Source: Zoogloea sp.
GTDB taxonomy: Bacteria; Pseudomonadota; Gammaproteobacteria; Burkholderiales; Rhodocyclaceae
Length of the DNA: 64,000 nt
Direction of reading: 5' to 3'
Assembly: GCF_023150065.1 (NCBI RefSeq)
Contig: NZ_JAKLLN010000002.1
Coordinates: 310,001-374,000 of the forward strand
In this document: piece by piece, positions 49,194 through 57,098 of the stretch
How positions within the stretch are numbered: the stretch's first letter is position 1
How the letters are laid out: the number at the start of each line of letters is the position of its first letter
Position numbers and translations under genes: made by a program
Notes under the pieces: generated by a model
What the model saw: only the letters and a program-made list of their open reading frames with translations
What the model was told of the DNA's origin: nothing
The model's database searches: none

Positions 49194-50831
49194 TTACTTC
49201 GCCTTCACGGCAAAGACCTTCTGGGTGGCACCGCCGTTGATGGGCAGGCCGGTGGGCAGGTCGATCTGCAGGGCCTGGAAGGTGCCCGGGCATTCCGGAT
49301 CGGTGGTGCCGGACATGCAGCCCGCCGCGCCGCCGCCTTCGTAGCTCAGGTCGGAGTTCTTGAACAGCTCGGCCAGGTCGAGGACGATCTTCTGAGTGCT
49401 GGGGTTGAAGGCCGCGAAGGAGAAGTCCATGCGGTTGGGGTTGGTACAGGCGGTCACGACGCCCTTGGTGGGGTCGCCCTTGCAGCCGGTGGAGCCCAGG
49501 TGCACGTTCCAGGTGGTCGTGGTGGTGCCGTCCGGGCGAGCGATCGGGGTGTCGGGCACGTACTCGATCTTCATGAACTTGCGGCCAGCCTGCCAGGACC
49601 AGGCCATCGCCGAGCTGGTCAGGATCTCGGGGGTGGTGGTGGCCGTGGTGTTGCTGTGGTTCAGGGAGACCTTGTCGGCATCGGCAGACTTGACCGGAAC
49701 GCCCACACTGAAGGTGGCGCCCACGTAGGTGCCCGGGGGGACCTTGCCGGTGAGGGTGGTGTAGGTGGCGGCGGTGCCGGTGCTGGTGGGGCACTTGCCG
49801 GTGGCGTCTTCGAAGTCGATCAGGGCCACGTCACGGGCCTGGTTGGCATTGGCGTCGAGGGTCACGGGAACCGTATTGCCCTGGGCATCGATGAGCAGCA
49901 CGTTGGTGACGTAGAAGCGCAGATCCTTCACCTGGCCGGCGGTGGCCTTGGTGCCCAGACCGGTCAGGGGAACGCCGCAGGAGACCGCCTGGCCACCGGC
50001 GGTGACGCCGAACTCGATGCTGACCGCCTGGGTGGCGGCGGCGGTGCTGCCCTTTTCGAAGGCAACAATCTTCTTGAGCGTGTTGGGGCTGTCGGCGGCG
50101 ACAACGCCGGCGGTGGTGAAGGTGGGGTTGGCGGTGTCGGCCGAGGTGGCCTTCTGCACCGTGAGGGCGTCTTCCGCCTGGGCCAGCAGGACCTTCTGCA
50201 CGGCCTTGGCGTTGCTGTCGGACTTCAGGCCGTCATAGCCGGACTGCAGGGACCTGGCCACCACCTTGGCGGCTTCATGGGCGCGGGCATGGCGACCGGC
50301 GGCGGTGGCATCGGCCTGGGTGGCGCTGCCCTTGCCGGCGATGTAGTCGCTGAACAGGCTGACCGTGGTGTCGGTGATGCCGAGGAGGTTCTTGACCGCG
50401 CTCTCTGCGCTGTCCACCGTCGCACCGGCAGCGACCTTCTGCTGGACCAGGGTGGTGAGGGGGCTCACGAAGCCGCCCTTGCCGGCGGGAGCGGACAGGA
50501 AGTAAGGCTTGCCGACGGTGCCGGTCGGGTTGTCGCTGTCCACGGCGGTGGCCGGAACCAGGACCAGGACCGGGTACTTGTTTTCGTCGCCGGCGGTGAG
50601 ATCACTCAGGGTGTACTTGCCACCGTCGGTGGTGGTGGTGCTCGGTTCGTTGCTGTCGCAGGCGCCATTGGTGTTGATGTCCAGGCACACCGTCGCACCT
50701 TTCAGGTAGCCATCGGCAACTGTGCCGGACAGGGATGACTTGCTGGAGCCACCGCCACCGCCGCCGCCACAGGCTGCGAGGAGGGCGGATGCGAGGACAG
50801 TCAGGGCAAACAGGGAGGCGTGCTTGGGCAT
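49194..50831 (-). CDS. mbnP: MbnP-family metal-binding lipoprotein with extra N-terminal domain
   Basis: A 545-residue lipoprotein (lipobox LLAAC, Cys21, then Gly7). Residues about 35-165 resemble a carboxypeptidase-regulatory/SdrD-B-like domain (SGTVADGYLKGATVCLD, NTNGACD) and about 165-260 are helical. The MbnP domain covers about 265-545: DLRFYVTNVLLID, ALIDFED, SSAMAWSWQAGRKFMK, WNVHLGSTGC and a Cys-rich end, with Cys285, 347, 450, 462, 505 and 514. Characterised MbnP binds copper after a Trp is converted to kynurenine; Trp411, 413 and 441 are candidates here. Typical MbnP proteins are about 300 residues or less, so the fusion is unusual. Promoter presumably in the 111-base gap before it. 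Confidence 0.85.
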   Translation of the reverse strand: MPKHASLFALTVLASALLAACGGGGGGGSSKSSLSGTVADGYLKGATVCLDINTNGACDSNEPSTTTTDGGKYTLSDLTAGDENKYPVLVLVPATAVDSDNPTGTVGKPYFLSAPAGKGGFVSPLTTLVQQKVAAGATVDSAESAVKNLLGITDTTVSLFSDYIAGKGSATQADATAAGRHARAHEAAKVVARSLQSGYDGLKSDSNAKAVQKVLLAQAEDALTVQKATSADTANPTFTTAGVVAADSPNTLKKIVAFEKGSTAAATQAVSIEFGVTAGGQAVSCGVPLTGLGTKATAGQVKDLRFYVTNVLLIDAQGNTVPVTLDANANQARDVALIDFEDATGKCPTSTGTAATYTTLTGKVPPGTYVGATFSVGVPVKSADADKVSLNHSNTTATTTPEILTSSAMAWSWQAGRKFMKIEYVPDTPIARPDGTTTTTWNVHLGSTGCKGDPTKGVVTACTNPNRMDFSFAAFNPSTQKIVLDLAELFKNSDLSYEGGGAAGCMSGTTDPECPGTFQALQIDLPTGLPINGGATQKVFAVKAK

Positions 50832-50942
50832 GGAGGATCCTTGGGCTGGTCAGAAGAATGACGGCGGATTTTCGGGGCGGACCGCGCCTCCATCAATGTG
50901 GCATGGTGTCGCATGAGTGGTTCGGAGGCGTCGCCATGGGTC

Positions 50943-51812
50943 TCAGAAATCGCGGGATGCTCGCTTTCGCGCCCGTCTGGCCGTGGCGAAGGCGGCTTCG
51001 CGCATGCCAGCAAACATGTCATTCAGGAATGCGGTGACGATGGGGGGCGCTTTCTCGGGGGAGCCGGCGTTGAAGCCCGGGTCGGGGTCGTATTCCAGGT
51101 AGAGCTGGATGGCCTCCGCATAGCTGCGGTTGCGCAGCTGGGCGACGAGGGCGAGGCCGAAGTCCAGCCCCGCCGTGACCCCGCCGCCGGTGATGCGGTT
51201 GCGGTCGGTGACGATGCGGCCGGGCGTGGGAATCGCCCCGAGTTCGGCGAGGACATCGCGGGTGGCCCAGTGGGAGGTGGCCCGGTAGCCGTCGAGGAGG
51301 CCGGCTGCGCCGAGAATCAGCGAGCCGGTGCATACACTGGTGACGAAGCGTGCGTTCGGTGCGGCCCGGGCCAGGAAATCCAGCACGGTGCTGTCTTCCA
51401 TCATCGTGAAGCTGCCTGGAACGCCCCCTGGCACAAACAGCACGTCGAGCTGTGTGGGGCATTGGCTGAAAGTGGTGGTGGGTTTGACCGGAATCAGGGC
51501 GGGGCCGCCTGAGCCATCGTTGCCCACCGGGTCCAGGTTCTTCCACAGCAGGTGGATGTCCCGGTTCATCAGCGCTTCGAACATGCTCAAGGGCCCCACC
51601 AGGTCCTGCAGGAACATGCCCGGATAGACGAGCATGCCGATGCTCAGCTTGGGGCCGCCGGTGAGCTCGGCGTAACGCAGCATGGCTTCCTGGTGATGGC
51701 GTTCGGCGGTTTCGGCCGTTACGGGCGCCGCGGCGTGGGAAGGTGCCGCCCCGGCCAGCACCCGGGCCAGGATGGAGAGGGCGGCGAGTCTGGTGAAGTC
51801 GCGACGATCCAT
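50943..51812 (-). CDS. Exported DJ-1/PfpI-family protein (isonitrile-hydratase-like)
   Basis: A 289-residue protein. The N-terminus RRDFTRLAALSILARVLAG resembles a Tat signal, which predicts periplasmic export and is unusual for DJ-1/PfpI proteins. The core has IGMLVYPGMFLQDLVGPLSMFEA, PGGVPGS and the nucleophile Cys161 in FVTSVCTGSLILGAAGLL with a following SHWATRDVL, as in isonitrile hydratase InhA. Possible reactions include isonitrile hydration, deglycase or chaperone activity; I cannot choose. It begins 10 bases after regA, so it is co-transcribed with regBA and leads into the mbnP cluster. Confidence 0.8.
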   Translation of the reverse strand: MDRRDFTRLAALSILARVLAGAAPSHAAAPVTAETAERHHQEAMLRYAELTGGPKLSIGMLVYPGMFLQDLVGPLSMFEALMNRDIHLLWKNLDPVGNDGSGGPALIPVKPTTTFSQCPTQLDVLFVPGGVPGSFTMMEDSTVLDFLARAAPNARFVTSVCTGSLILGAAGLLDGYRATSHWATRDVLAELGAIPTPGRIVTDRNRITGGGVTAGLDFGLALVAQLRNRSYAEAIQLYLEYDPDPGFNAGSPEKAPPIVTAFLNDMFAGMREAAFATARRARKRASRDF

Positions 51813-51822
51813 GGGCTTCCTT

Positions 51823-52389
51823 TCAGGGTTCCTGGGCCTGGGGGCGTCTCTTGCCGAGCTTGCGCTGCAGGGTGCGCCGGTGCATCTTCAGGGCTCGTGC
51901 CGTGGCGGTGATGTTGCCGCCGTTCTCGGCGAGGGCGCGCTGGATGTACTCCCATTCGAGGCCCTGCACGGTCATCCACTCTTCCGGTGCCTCGTCCTGG
52001 CCGGTGCTTGCCGTGGTGCCGAGCAGGGACGCGACGATCATGCCGATGCGGGCGGGTTTGGTGAGGTACTCGACGGCGCCGAGTTTCACGGCGTTCACCG
52101 CAGTGGCGATGCTGGCGTAGCCGGTCAGGACGACGAGCCGGGCATCGGGGGCCGCCTCAAGGATGGGCCCGATCAGCTTGAGGCCGGACTGCCCTCCCAG
52201 GTTGAGGTCCAGCAGGACGTAGGCGGGCCCGACCCTCAGCGCCAGCGCCAGGGCGTCGTCAGCGGCGCTGGCGACGTTAACGCTGAAGCCATGTTGCTGG
52301 AGCGCGCGCGACAGTACCCGCGCAAAAGCCTCGTCGTCCTCCACCAGCAGCAGCGACCCATGGGCCGGAACGGCGGTGCTTAGCTCCAT
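51823..52389 (-). CDS. regA: RegA/PrrA-type redox response regulator
   Basis: A 188-residue regulator. The receiver has LLLVEDDEAF (acidic residues 17-19), Asp61 in VLLDLNLGGQSG, Thr in LTGYAS and Lys in YLTKPA, all intact. The DNA-binding end is a Fis-type HTH, GGNITATARALKMHRRTLQR, nearly the RegA/ActR signature. RegA-type regulators control oxidases, hydrogenases and carbon or nitrogen fixation in response to redox state. Its start overlaps the regB end by 10 bases. The divergent cyd operon is a natural target. Confidence 0.9.
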   Translation of the reverse strand: MELSTAVPAHGSLLLVEDDEAFARVLSRALQQHGFSVNVASAADDALALALRVGPAYVLLDLNLGGQSGLKLIGPILEAAPDARLVVLTGYASIATAVNAVKLGAVEYLTKPARIGMIVASLLGTTASTGQDEAPEEWMTVQGLEWEYIQRALAENGGNITATARALKMHRRTLQRKLGKRRPQAQEP

Positions 52390-53642
52390 AGCAGGGCAGC
52401 CCTGGGCAGGTGGATGGCGACCGTCATGGGTCGGTCGGGATTGCCGCGGATGAGTAGATCCCCGCCAAGCAGCTCGATGGCGGTGCGGGCCACCTCATCG
52501 CGGATCTCGGGGTCGGCTTTGGCCCCGGTACGGTCGGCGGCTTGGCGGGGGTGGTCACTGCCGGCTTCCTCCAGTTCCACGATGACCTGTTCGGTCTCGG
52601 TGTGGGCGCGGATGACGAGCCCGGCCCCGGCCGTTTCATGCAGGCCTTCCAGGAGGCTCTGGATGGCGGTTTCCAGCCCGGAGTCGGGGCGGAGGCGGGT
52701 CTGCGCCAGGTGGGCATCCAGATCCAGGCTCACATCGATGGTCGGGTGGGTGCTCTGCCAGGCGGCCACCAGTCCTCGTGCCCACTGGTCGAAGGGCATG
52801 GTCTGGCGGGTCTCGCTGCGCCCTTGTCCAGCCCTGGCGGTGAGTTCGGTGAGGCTGCCCTTGCAGGTGGCCACCTGAGCCTGCATCAATTCGAGGTCGG
52901 CACGCAGGTTCTCGTTACCGCGGTGCTCGTGCAGCAGCCCGTCGATGAGGATCTGCAGGGTGCCCAGCGGCGTGCTCATCTGGTGGGCGGTGCCGGCGGC
53001 GAGGGTGCCCAGGAACACCAGCCAGCGGTTGCGCATGGCGGCTTCCCGTGCAGTCGAGAGGGCCATGTCCCGGTGGCGCACGGCCTGCATCATGCGCGAC
53101 ACGAACCACACCACCACGATGGCCGAGACCACGAATACGGTCCACATGCCGAGGCGGTTCAGTTGCTCGGCCACCTGGGGGTCGGGTACGTCCAGGGGGA
53201 CGTAGCGGAACCACAGGAAGGAATAGGTGGCCACCGAGGCGAAGCCGAAGAACCAGGCGTGCCAGGCCGGCAGGATCATGGCGCCGACGGCGGCCAGGGG
53301 CAGGAAGACGGAGATCAGCGGGTTGCCGGCGCCGCCGGAGTAATACACGAAGGCGCCCCAGCCGATGAGGTCGAAGCCCAGCTGGACCAGGGGCGCGAAC
53401 AGGGACAGGCGCACCAGACCCTTGGGGTCGAGCAGCAGGGCCAGGTGCAGGCAGACGTTCACGCTGGCCATGACGGCGGCCACGGCGAGAAGGGGGGCGA
53501 TGAACAGGGCTTCGCCGGCCAGCCATTGCCCGGCGATGGCCGCCAGGATCATGGAGATCACCGAGAACCAGCGCAGGCCGATCAGGCGCCGCAGGGAAAT
53601 GGTGGGCAAGGGATCAGGAAGGGGAAGGGGCGCCTCGCGCAT
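52380..53642 (-). CDS. regB: RegB/PrrB-type redox sensor with degenerate ATP-binding domain
   Basis: A 420-residue sensor with about six transmembrane segments (residues 28-180). It retains the quinone-binding heptapeptide-like GGAGNPL (103-109; consensus GGxxNPF), the H-box His220 (GTAHQMSTPLGT) and the redox Cys260 (VATCKGS), 40 residues apart exactly as in Rhodobacter RegB. The catalytic domain, however, lacks recognisable N, G1 and G2 boxes: HETA replaces NNA, EEAGSD replaces DDGxG, and no GLGLG is present. It may be a phosphatase or signal relay rather than a kinase. ATG 53642 has GGAGG about 11 bases upstream. Confidence 0.85.
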   Translation of the reverse strand: MREAPLPLPDPLPTISLRRLIGLRWFSVISMILAAIAGQWLAGEALFIAPLLAVAAVMASVNVCLHLALLLDPKGLVRLSLFAPLVQLGFDLIGWGAFVYYSGGAGNPLISVFLPLAAVGAMILPAWHAWFFGFASVATYSFLWFRYVPLDVPDPQVAEQLNRLGMWTVFVVSAIVVVWFVSRMMQAVRHRDMALSTAREAAMRNRWLVFLGTLAAGTAHQMSTPLGTLQILIDGLLHEHRGNENLRADLELMQAQVATCKGSLTELTARAGQGRSETRQTMPFDQWARGLVAAWQSTHPTIDVSLDLDAHLAQTRLRPDSGLETAIQSLLEGLHETAGAGLVIRAHTETEQVIVELEEAGSDHPRQAADRTGAKADPEIRDEVARTAIELLGGDLLIRGNPDRPMTVAIHLPRAALLWS

Positions 53643-53670
53643 CGGCGATCGGTCCTCCAGGCGGGGAGAC

Positions 53671-53697
53671 AAAAAAAGAGCCCTGGGGTAAGGGCTC
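53671..53697 (-). terminator. Terminator-like hairpin in the regB 5' leader
   Basis: On the minus strand GAGCCCT, loop TACCCC, AGGGCTC is followed by seven T, a canonical intrinsic terminator. It lies 29 bases before the regB ATG, so it would either end an unannotated upstream leftward transcript or attenuate regB expression. Confidence 0.75.
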
Positions 53698-53800
53698 GAA
53701 AATGAGGTGGCTCATCTGTTTCCGGAGAGCTGCGACGAATCCTAGGCGGCCTCCCGGTGGCGGGAAAGTGACCGATCGTCGCACCTGGTGCGGAGCCTGC

Positions 53801-53815
53801 GCGGCGATCCGTCGC
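53801..53815. promoter_or_regulatory. Candidate RegA-binding site in the regB-cydP region
   Basis: GCGGC-GATCC-GTCGC fits the published RegA/PrrA pattern GCGRC-N(3-10)-GYCGC exactly. Such degenerate GC-rich patterns occur by chance in a genome like this, so position between regB and cydP is the main support. Confidence 0.35.
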
Positions 53816-53962
53816 GCGACCATGGGTCACTTCTGTGCGCCCATCCCCTTGTCCAGAATCCGCCCCGTCCGACGCTCCAGGGCCCGGACAGTCCTCCCGC
53901 CGGGAGCGCTCCGCCAGGGCCTCCCGGCACCCTTTACGCTATCCCTGCGGGAGTTTCCCGAG

Positions 53963-54184
53963 ATGAAGTCCTTGCCGTTTCCGTCCAGCCGGCTGGCCCG
54001 GGACGTCACCCTCACCATCGCGGTCAAGCTGCTTCTGGTGGCCTGCCTGAAGTTCGCCTTCTTCAGTGAGCCCATGGACAAGGCCGAGGCCGCGCAGCGG
54101 ATTGCCGATCGCCTGTCGGGGCCTTCCGTGCCAGCGGGCGATGTGACACCGCCGTCATCCCATCCACATCCGGAGAAACCATGA
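53963..54184 (+). CDS. cydP: Cytochrome bd oxidase putative small subunit CydP
   Basis: A 73-residue protein. LARDVTLTIAVKLLLVACLKFAFFS (one transmembrane helix, about residues 12-36, given here in part) followed by EPMDK matches the CydP pattern of RDL...KL..L...FF..P. A His/Pro-rich tail follows. Its stop overlaps the cydA start (ATGA at 54181). It is probably an accessory transmembrane subunit; function is inferred from the family name and synteny. Confidence 0.8.
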   Translation: MKSLPFPSSRLARDVTLTIAVKLLLVACLKFAFFSEPMDKAEAAQRIADRLSGPSVPAGDVTPPSSHPHPEKP

Positions 54185-55716
54185 TCAACGAAACCGTCGT
54201 CGATCTGTCGCGGCTGCAGTTCGCCGCCACTGCGCTCTACCACTTCCTGTTCGTTCCTCTGACCCTTGGCCTGTCCTGGCTGCTGGTGATCATGGAGGCC
54301 GCCTACGTGATGAGCGGCAAGGAGATCTACAAGGACATGACCCGCTTCTGGGGCAAACTCTACGGCATCAACTTTGCACTGGGCGTCACCACCGGCATCA
54401 CCATGGAGTTCCAGTTCGGCACCAACTGGGCCTATTACTCCCATTACGTGGGTGACATCTTCGGGGCGCCCCTGGCCATCGAAGGGCTGATGGCCTTCTT
54501 CCTTGAATCGACCATGGTCGGTCTGTTCTTCTTTGGCTGGAATCGTCTGTCCAAGGCCGGCCACCTCACCGTCACCACCCTGATGGCCCTGGGCACCAAC
54601 CTGTCGGCGGTGCTGATCCTGATCGCCAACGGCTGGATGCAGGATCCGGTGGGGTCGGCCTTCAACCCGGTGACCATGCGCATGGAGCTGACCGACTTCG
54701 CCGCGCTGGTCTTCAACCCGGTGGCCCAGTCCAAATTCGTGCATACGGTGTCGGCCGGCTATGTGACCGGCTCCCTGTTCGTGCTCGGCATCTCGTCCTG
54801 GTATCTGCTCAAGGGGCAGCACGTGGAGTTCGCCCGTCGCTCCTTCCGCATCGCCGCGGCCTTCGGCCTGGCCGGCACGGCGTCGGTGATTGTGCTCGGT
54901 GACGAATCGGGTTACTCGGTGGGCGAGGCCCAGCGCTCCAAGCTGGCAGCCATCGAAGCCATGTGGGAGACCGAGCCGGCACCCGCGGGCTTCAATCTGA
55001 TCGCCATTCCCAACGAGGCCCGCCAGGCCAATGACTTCGAGCTGCGCATTCCCTATGTGCTGGGGCTGATCGCCACCCGTTCGACAACTGAAGTCGTCCC
55101 TGGCATCAAGGAGATCCGCGAGAACAACCGTCAGCGCATCGAGTCGGGCATCCAGGCGGTGATCGCCCTTGAGGGTATGCGCAAGAACCCGCAGGACGAG
55201 GCGGCGCGGGCTGCCTTCAAGGCCCACGAGAAGGATCTGGGCTACGGCCTGCTGGTGAAGAAGTACGTGCAGGACCCCCGTCAGGCCACGCCGGAGATCA
55301 TCCACAAGGCCGCCATGGATTCGGTGCCGCGCATCGCTCCCCTGTTCTGGAGCTTCCGGGTGATGGTCGGTCTGGGCATGGCCATGCTGGCCCTGATGGT
55401 GGTGGCCTTCTGGCACAGCGTGAAGGGCACGTTCCAGAACAAGCCCTGGCTGCTCAAATGGGCGCTTTATTCCATCCCCATGCCGTGGGTCGCCATCGAG
55501 GCCGGCTGGTTCGTTGCGGAATACGGTCGTCAGCCGTGGACGGTGTTCGGTGTGCTGCCTACTCACCTCTCGGCTTCCAGCCTGTCGGTGGAGAGCCTGT
55601 GGGGCTCCATCGCCGGCTTCGTCGGTTTCTATTCGCTGCTGCTCGTGGCGGAGATGTACCTGATGTTCAAGTACGCCCGTCTCGGCCCCTCCGTCCTGCA
55701 CGCCAAGACTGCCTGA
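54181..55716 (+). CDS. cydA: Cytochrome bd ubiquinol oxidase subunit I
   Basis: A 511-residue integral membrane protein with about nine helices. Heme b595/d ligand His21 is in ALYHFLFVPLT, the b558 ligand His in SKFVHTVSAGY, and the conserved Glu pair region is GVTTGITMEFQFGTNW to GAPLAIEGLMAFFLEST. The Q-loop is the long form: GDESGYSVGEAQRSKLAAIE and ALGLIATRS-like sequence, with DLGYGLLVKKY inserted as in E. coli CydA. It oxidises ubiquinol and reduces oxygen with high affinity. It is coupled to cydP and followed by cydB after 9 bases. Confidence 0.96.
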   Translation: MINETVVDLSRLQFAATALYHFLFVPLTLGLSWLLVIMEAAYVMSGKEIYKDMTRFWGKLYGINFALGVTTGITMEFQFGTNWAYYSHYVGDIFGAPLAIEGLMAFFLESTMVGLFFFGWNRLSKAGHLTVTTLMALGTNLSAVLILIANGWMQDPVGSAFNPVTMRMELTDFAALVFNPVAQSKFVHTVSAGYVTGSLFVLGISSWYLLKGQHVEFARRSFRIAAAFGLAGTASVIVLGDESGYSVGEAQRSKLAAIEAMWETEPAPAGFNLIAIPNEARQANDFELRIPYVLGLIATRSTTEVVPGIKEIRENNRQRIESGIQAVIALEGMRKNPQDEAARAAFKAHEKDLGYGLLVKKYVQDPRQATPEIIHKAAMDSVPRIAPLFWSFRVMVGLGMAMLALMVVAFWHSVKGTFQNKPWLLKWALYSIPMPWVAIEAGWFVAEYGRQPWTVFGVLPTHLSASSLSVESLWGSIAGFVGFYSLLLVAEMYLMFKYARLGPSVLHAKTA

Positions 55717-55725
55717 GGATCCATC

Positions 55726-56862
55726 ATGTTTGATTATGCAACCCTGAAACTGATCTGGTGGCTGCTGGTGGGCGTGCTGCTCATCGGTTTTGCCATCATG
55801 GATGGCCACGACATGGGCGTGGGCACGCTGCTGCCCTTTCTGGGCAAGGACGATACCGACCGCCGGGTGATGATCAACAGCGTCGCGCCCCACTGGGATG
55901 GCAACCAGGTGTGGTTCATCACCGCTGGCGGTGCCGTCTTCGCGGCCTGGCCCCTGGTGTATGCCACCGCCTTCTCCGGCCTTTACTGGGCCTTGCTGTT
56001 GGTGCTGTTTGCGCTGTTCTTCCGGCCAGTGGGCTTCGAGTACCGCTCGAAACTGCCCAACCCGGCCTGGCGGAAGGGCTGGGACTGGGGCCTGTTCGCC
56101 GGCAGTGCCGTGCCGGCCCTGGTGTTCGGGGTGGCCTTCGGCAACCTCTTCCAGGGCGTGCCCTTCGATCTGGACGACAGCATGCGCTCCACCTATTCAG
56201 GCTCCTTCTGGGCGCTGCTCAATCCCTTTGCCCTGCTCTGCGGTGTGGTGAGCCTCTCCCTGCTCACCCTGCAGGGGGCCACCTTTCTCTCCCATCGGGT
56301 CGAGGGGCCGCTGCAGCGGCGCACCATCCTGGCTGCCCGGGTATGCGGTGTCGTGCTGTTGGTGAGTTTTTCGCTGGCGGGCATGTGGGTGGCGCGGATG
56401 GAGGGCTATGTGCTGGAGTCCATCCCCGATGTGCGCGGCGTGCTGACCCCGCTGATGAAGGAGGTGGGCCGGGCGCCGGGGGGCTGGTTTGCCAACTTCA
56501 ACAACTTCCCGCAGCTGTGGATCATCCCTGTGCTGGCCTACGCCGGTGTGGGGGTGGTGCTGGCCAGCATCGGCAGCGGATGGACGCTGCTGTCCTTCGT
56601 GGCGTCCTCGGTGGCCTGCGTAAGCGTGATCCTGACCGCGGGCGTGGCCCTGTTCCCCTTCGTGCTGCCTTCGTCCACCCATCCGGACGTCAGCCTCACG
56701 GCCTGGGACGCCACCTCCAGCCAGCTCACCCTGACGGTGATGCTGTGGGTCGCCCTGATCTTCACCCCCATCGTTGTGGCCTACACCAGCTGGGCCTACC
56801 GGGTGATGGCCGGAAAGATCACCCGCGACTACATCGCGGCCAATGACAAGCAACTCTACTGA
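55726..56862 (+). CDS. cydB: Cytochrome bd ubiquinol oxidase subunit II
   Basis: A 378-residue membrane protein with about eight or nine helices. The family start is present (LIWWLLVGVLLIGFAIMDGHDMGVG in part), as are HWDGNQVWFITAGGAVFAAWP and the central VFGVAFGNLFQGVPF. A canonical GAGGAT ribosome-binding site precedes the ATG. With CydA and CydX it makes the low-oxygen terminal oxidase. Length equals E. coli CydB (379). Confidence 0.95.
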   Translation: MFDYATLKLIWWLLVGVLLIGFAIMDGHDMGVGTLLPFLGKDDTDRRVMINSVAPHWDGNQVWFITAGGAVFAAWPLVYATAFSGLYWALLLVLFALFFRPVGFEYRSKLPNPAWRKGWDWGLFAGSAVPALVFGVAFGNLFQGVPFDLDDSMRSTYSGSFWALLNPFALLCGVVSLSLLTLQGATFLSHRVEGPLQRRTILAARVCGVVLLVSFSLAGMWVARMEGYVLESIPDVRGVLTPLMKEVGRAPGGWFANFNNFPQLWIIPVLAYAGVGVVLASIGSGWTLLSFVASSVACVSVILTAGVALFPFVLPSSTHPDVSLTAWDATSSQLTLTVMLWVALIFTPIVVAYTSWAYRVMAGKITRDYIAANDKQLY

Positions 56863-56880
56863 CAATCAAAGGAAATCATC

Positions 56881-56970
56881 ATGTGGTATTTCACCTGGGT
56901 GCTGGGCTTGGGGTTCGCTGTTCTGCTGGCGTTGGTCAACGCCCTATGGCTGGAGGCGCAGGAGGAGTGA
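56881..56970 (+). CDS. cydX: Cytochrome bd oxidase small subunit CydX
   Basis: A 29-residue single-helix protein starting MWYFTWVLGLGFAV and ending LEAQEE, matching the CydX family (MWYFxWILG...E). AAGGAA lies 7 bases upstream of the ATG. It binds CydA and stabilises the oxidase. It follows cydB by 18 bases and completes the operon. It is below most ORF-length cut-offs but clear. Confidence 0.93.
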   Translation: MWYFTWVLGLGFAVLLALVNALWLEAQEE

Positions 56971-57098
56971 TGACACGGCGGGAGGGCGGGCCGGGGGCTC
57001 GCTCCCCGCAGCGGATGCGATCTCAATCGAAGCGAGTATTGAAGCCACGCGGAGTGGATATACTGCCTGCGGAATTTTAGCCATCCAGAGAGGTAGTC

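Larger units (their letters stand above)
53643..53962. other. Divergent intergenic region between regB and cydP
   Basis: A 320-base region without a supportable gene. It must hold the promoters of both the regB and cyd operons. It contains a terminator-like hairpin on the minus strand near regB (53671-53697), a RegA-type half-site pair (53801-53815) and GC-rich palindromic stretches (for example 53771-53792). I see no FNR/Anr box (TTGAT-N4-ATCAA) by eye. Confidence 0.7.

Noticed and set aside
57020-57075. Possible promoter (TTGAAG, TATACT) before the DUF3395 gene
   Set aside because: Spacer is only 14 bases, outside the usual 16-18.
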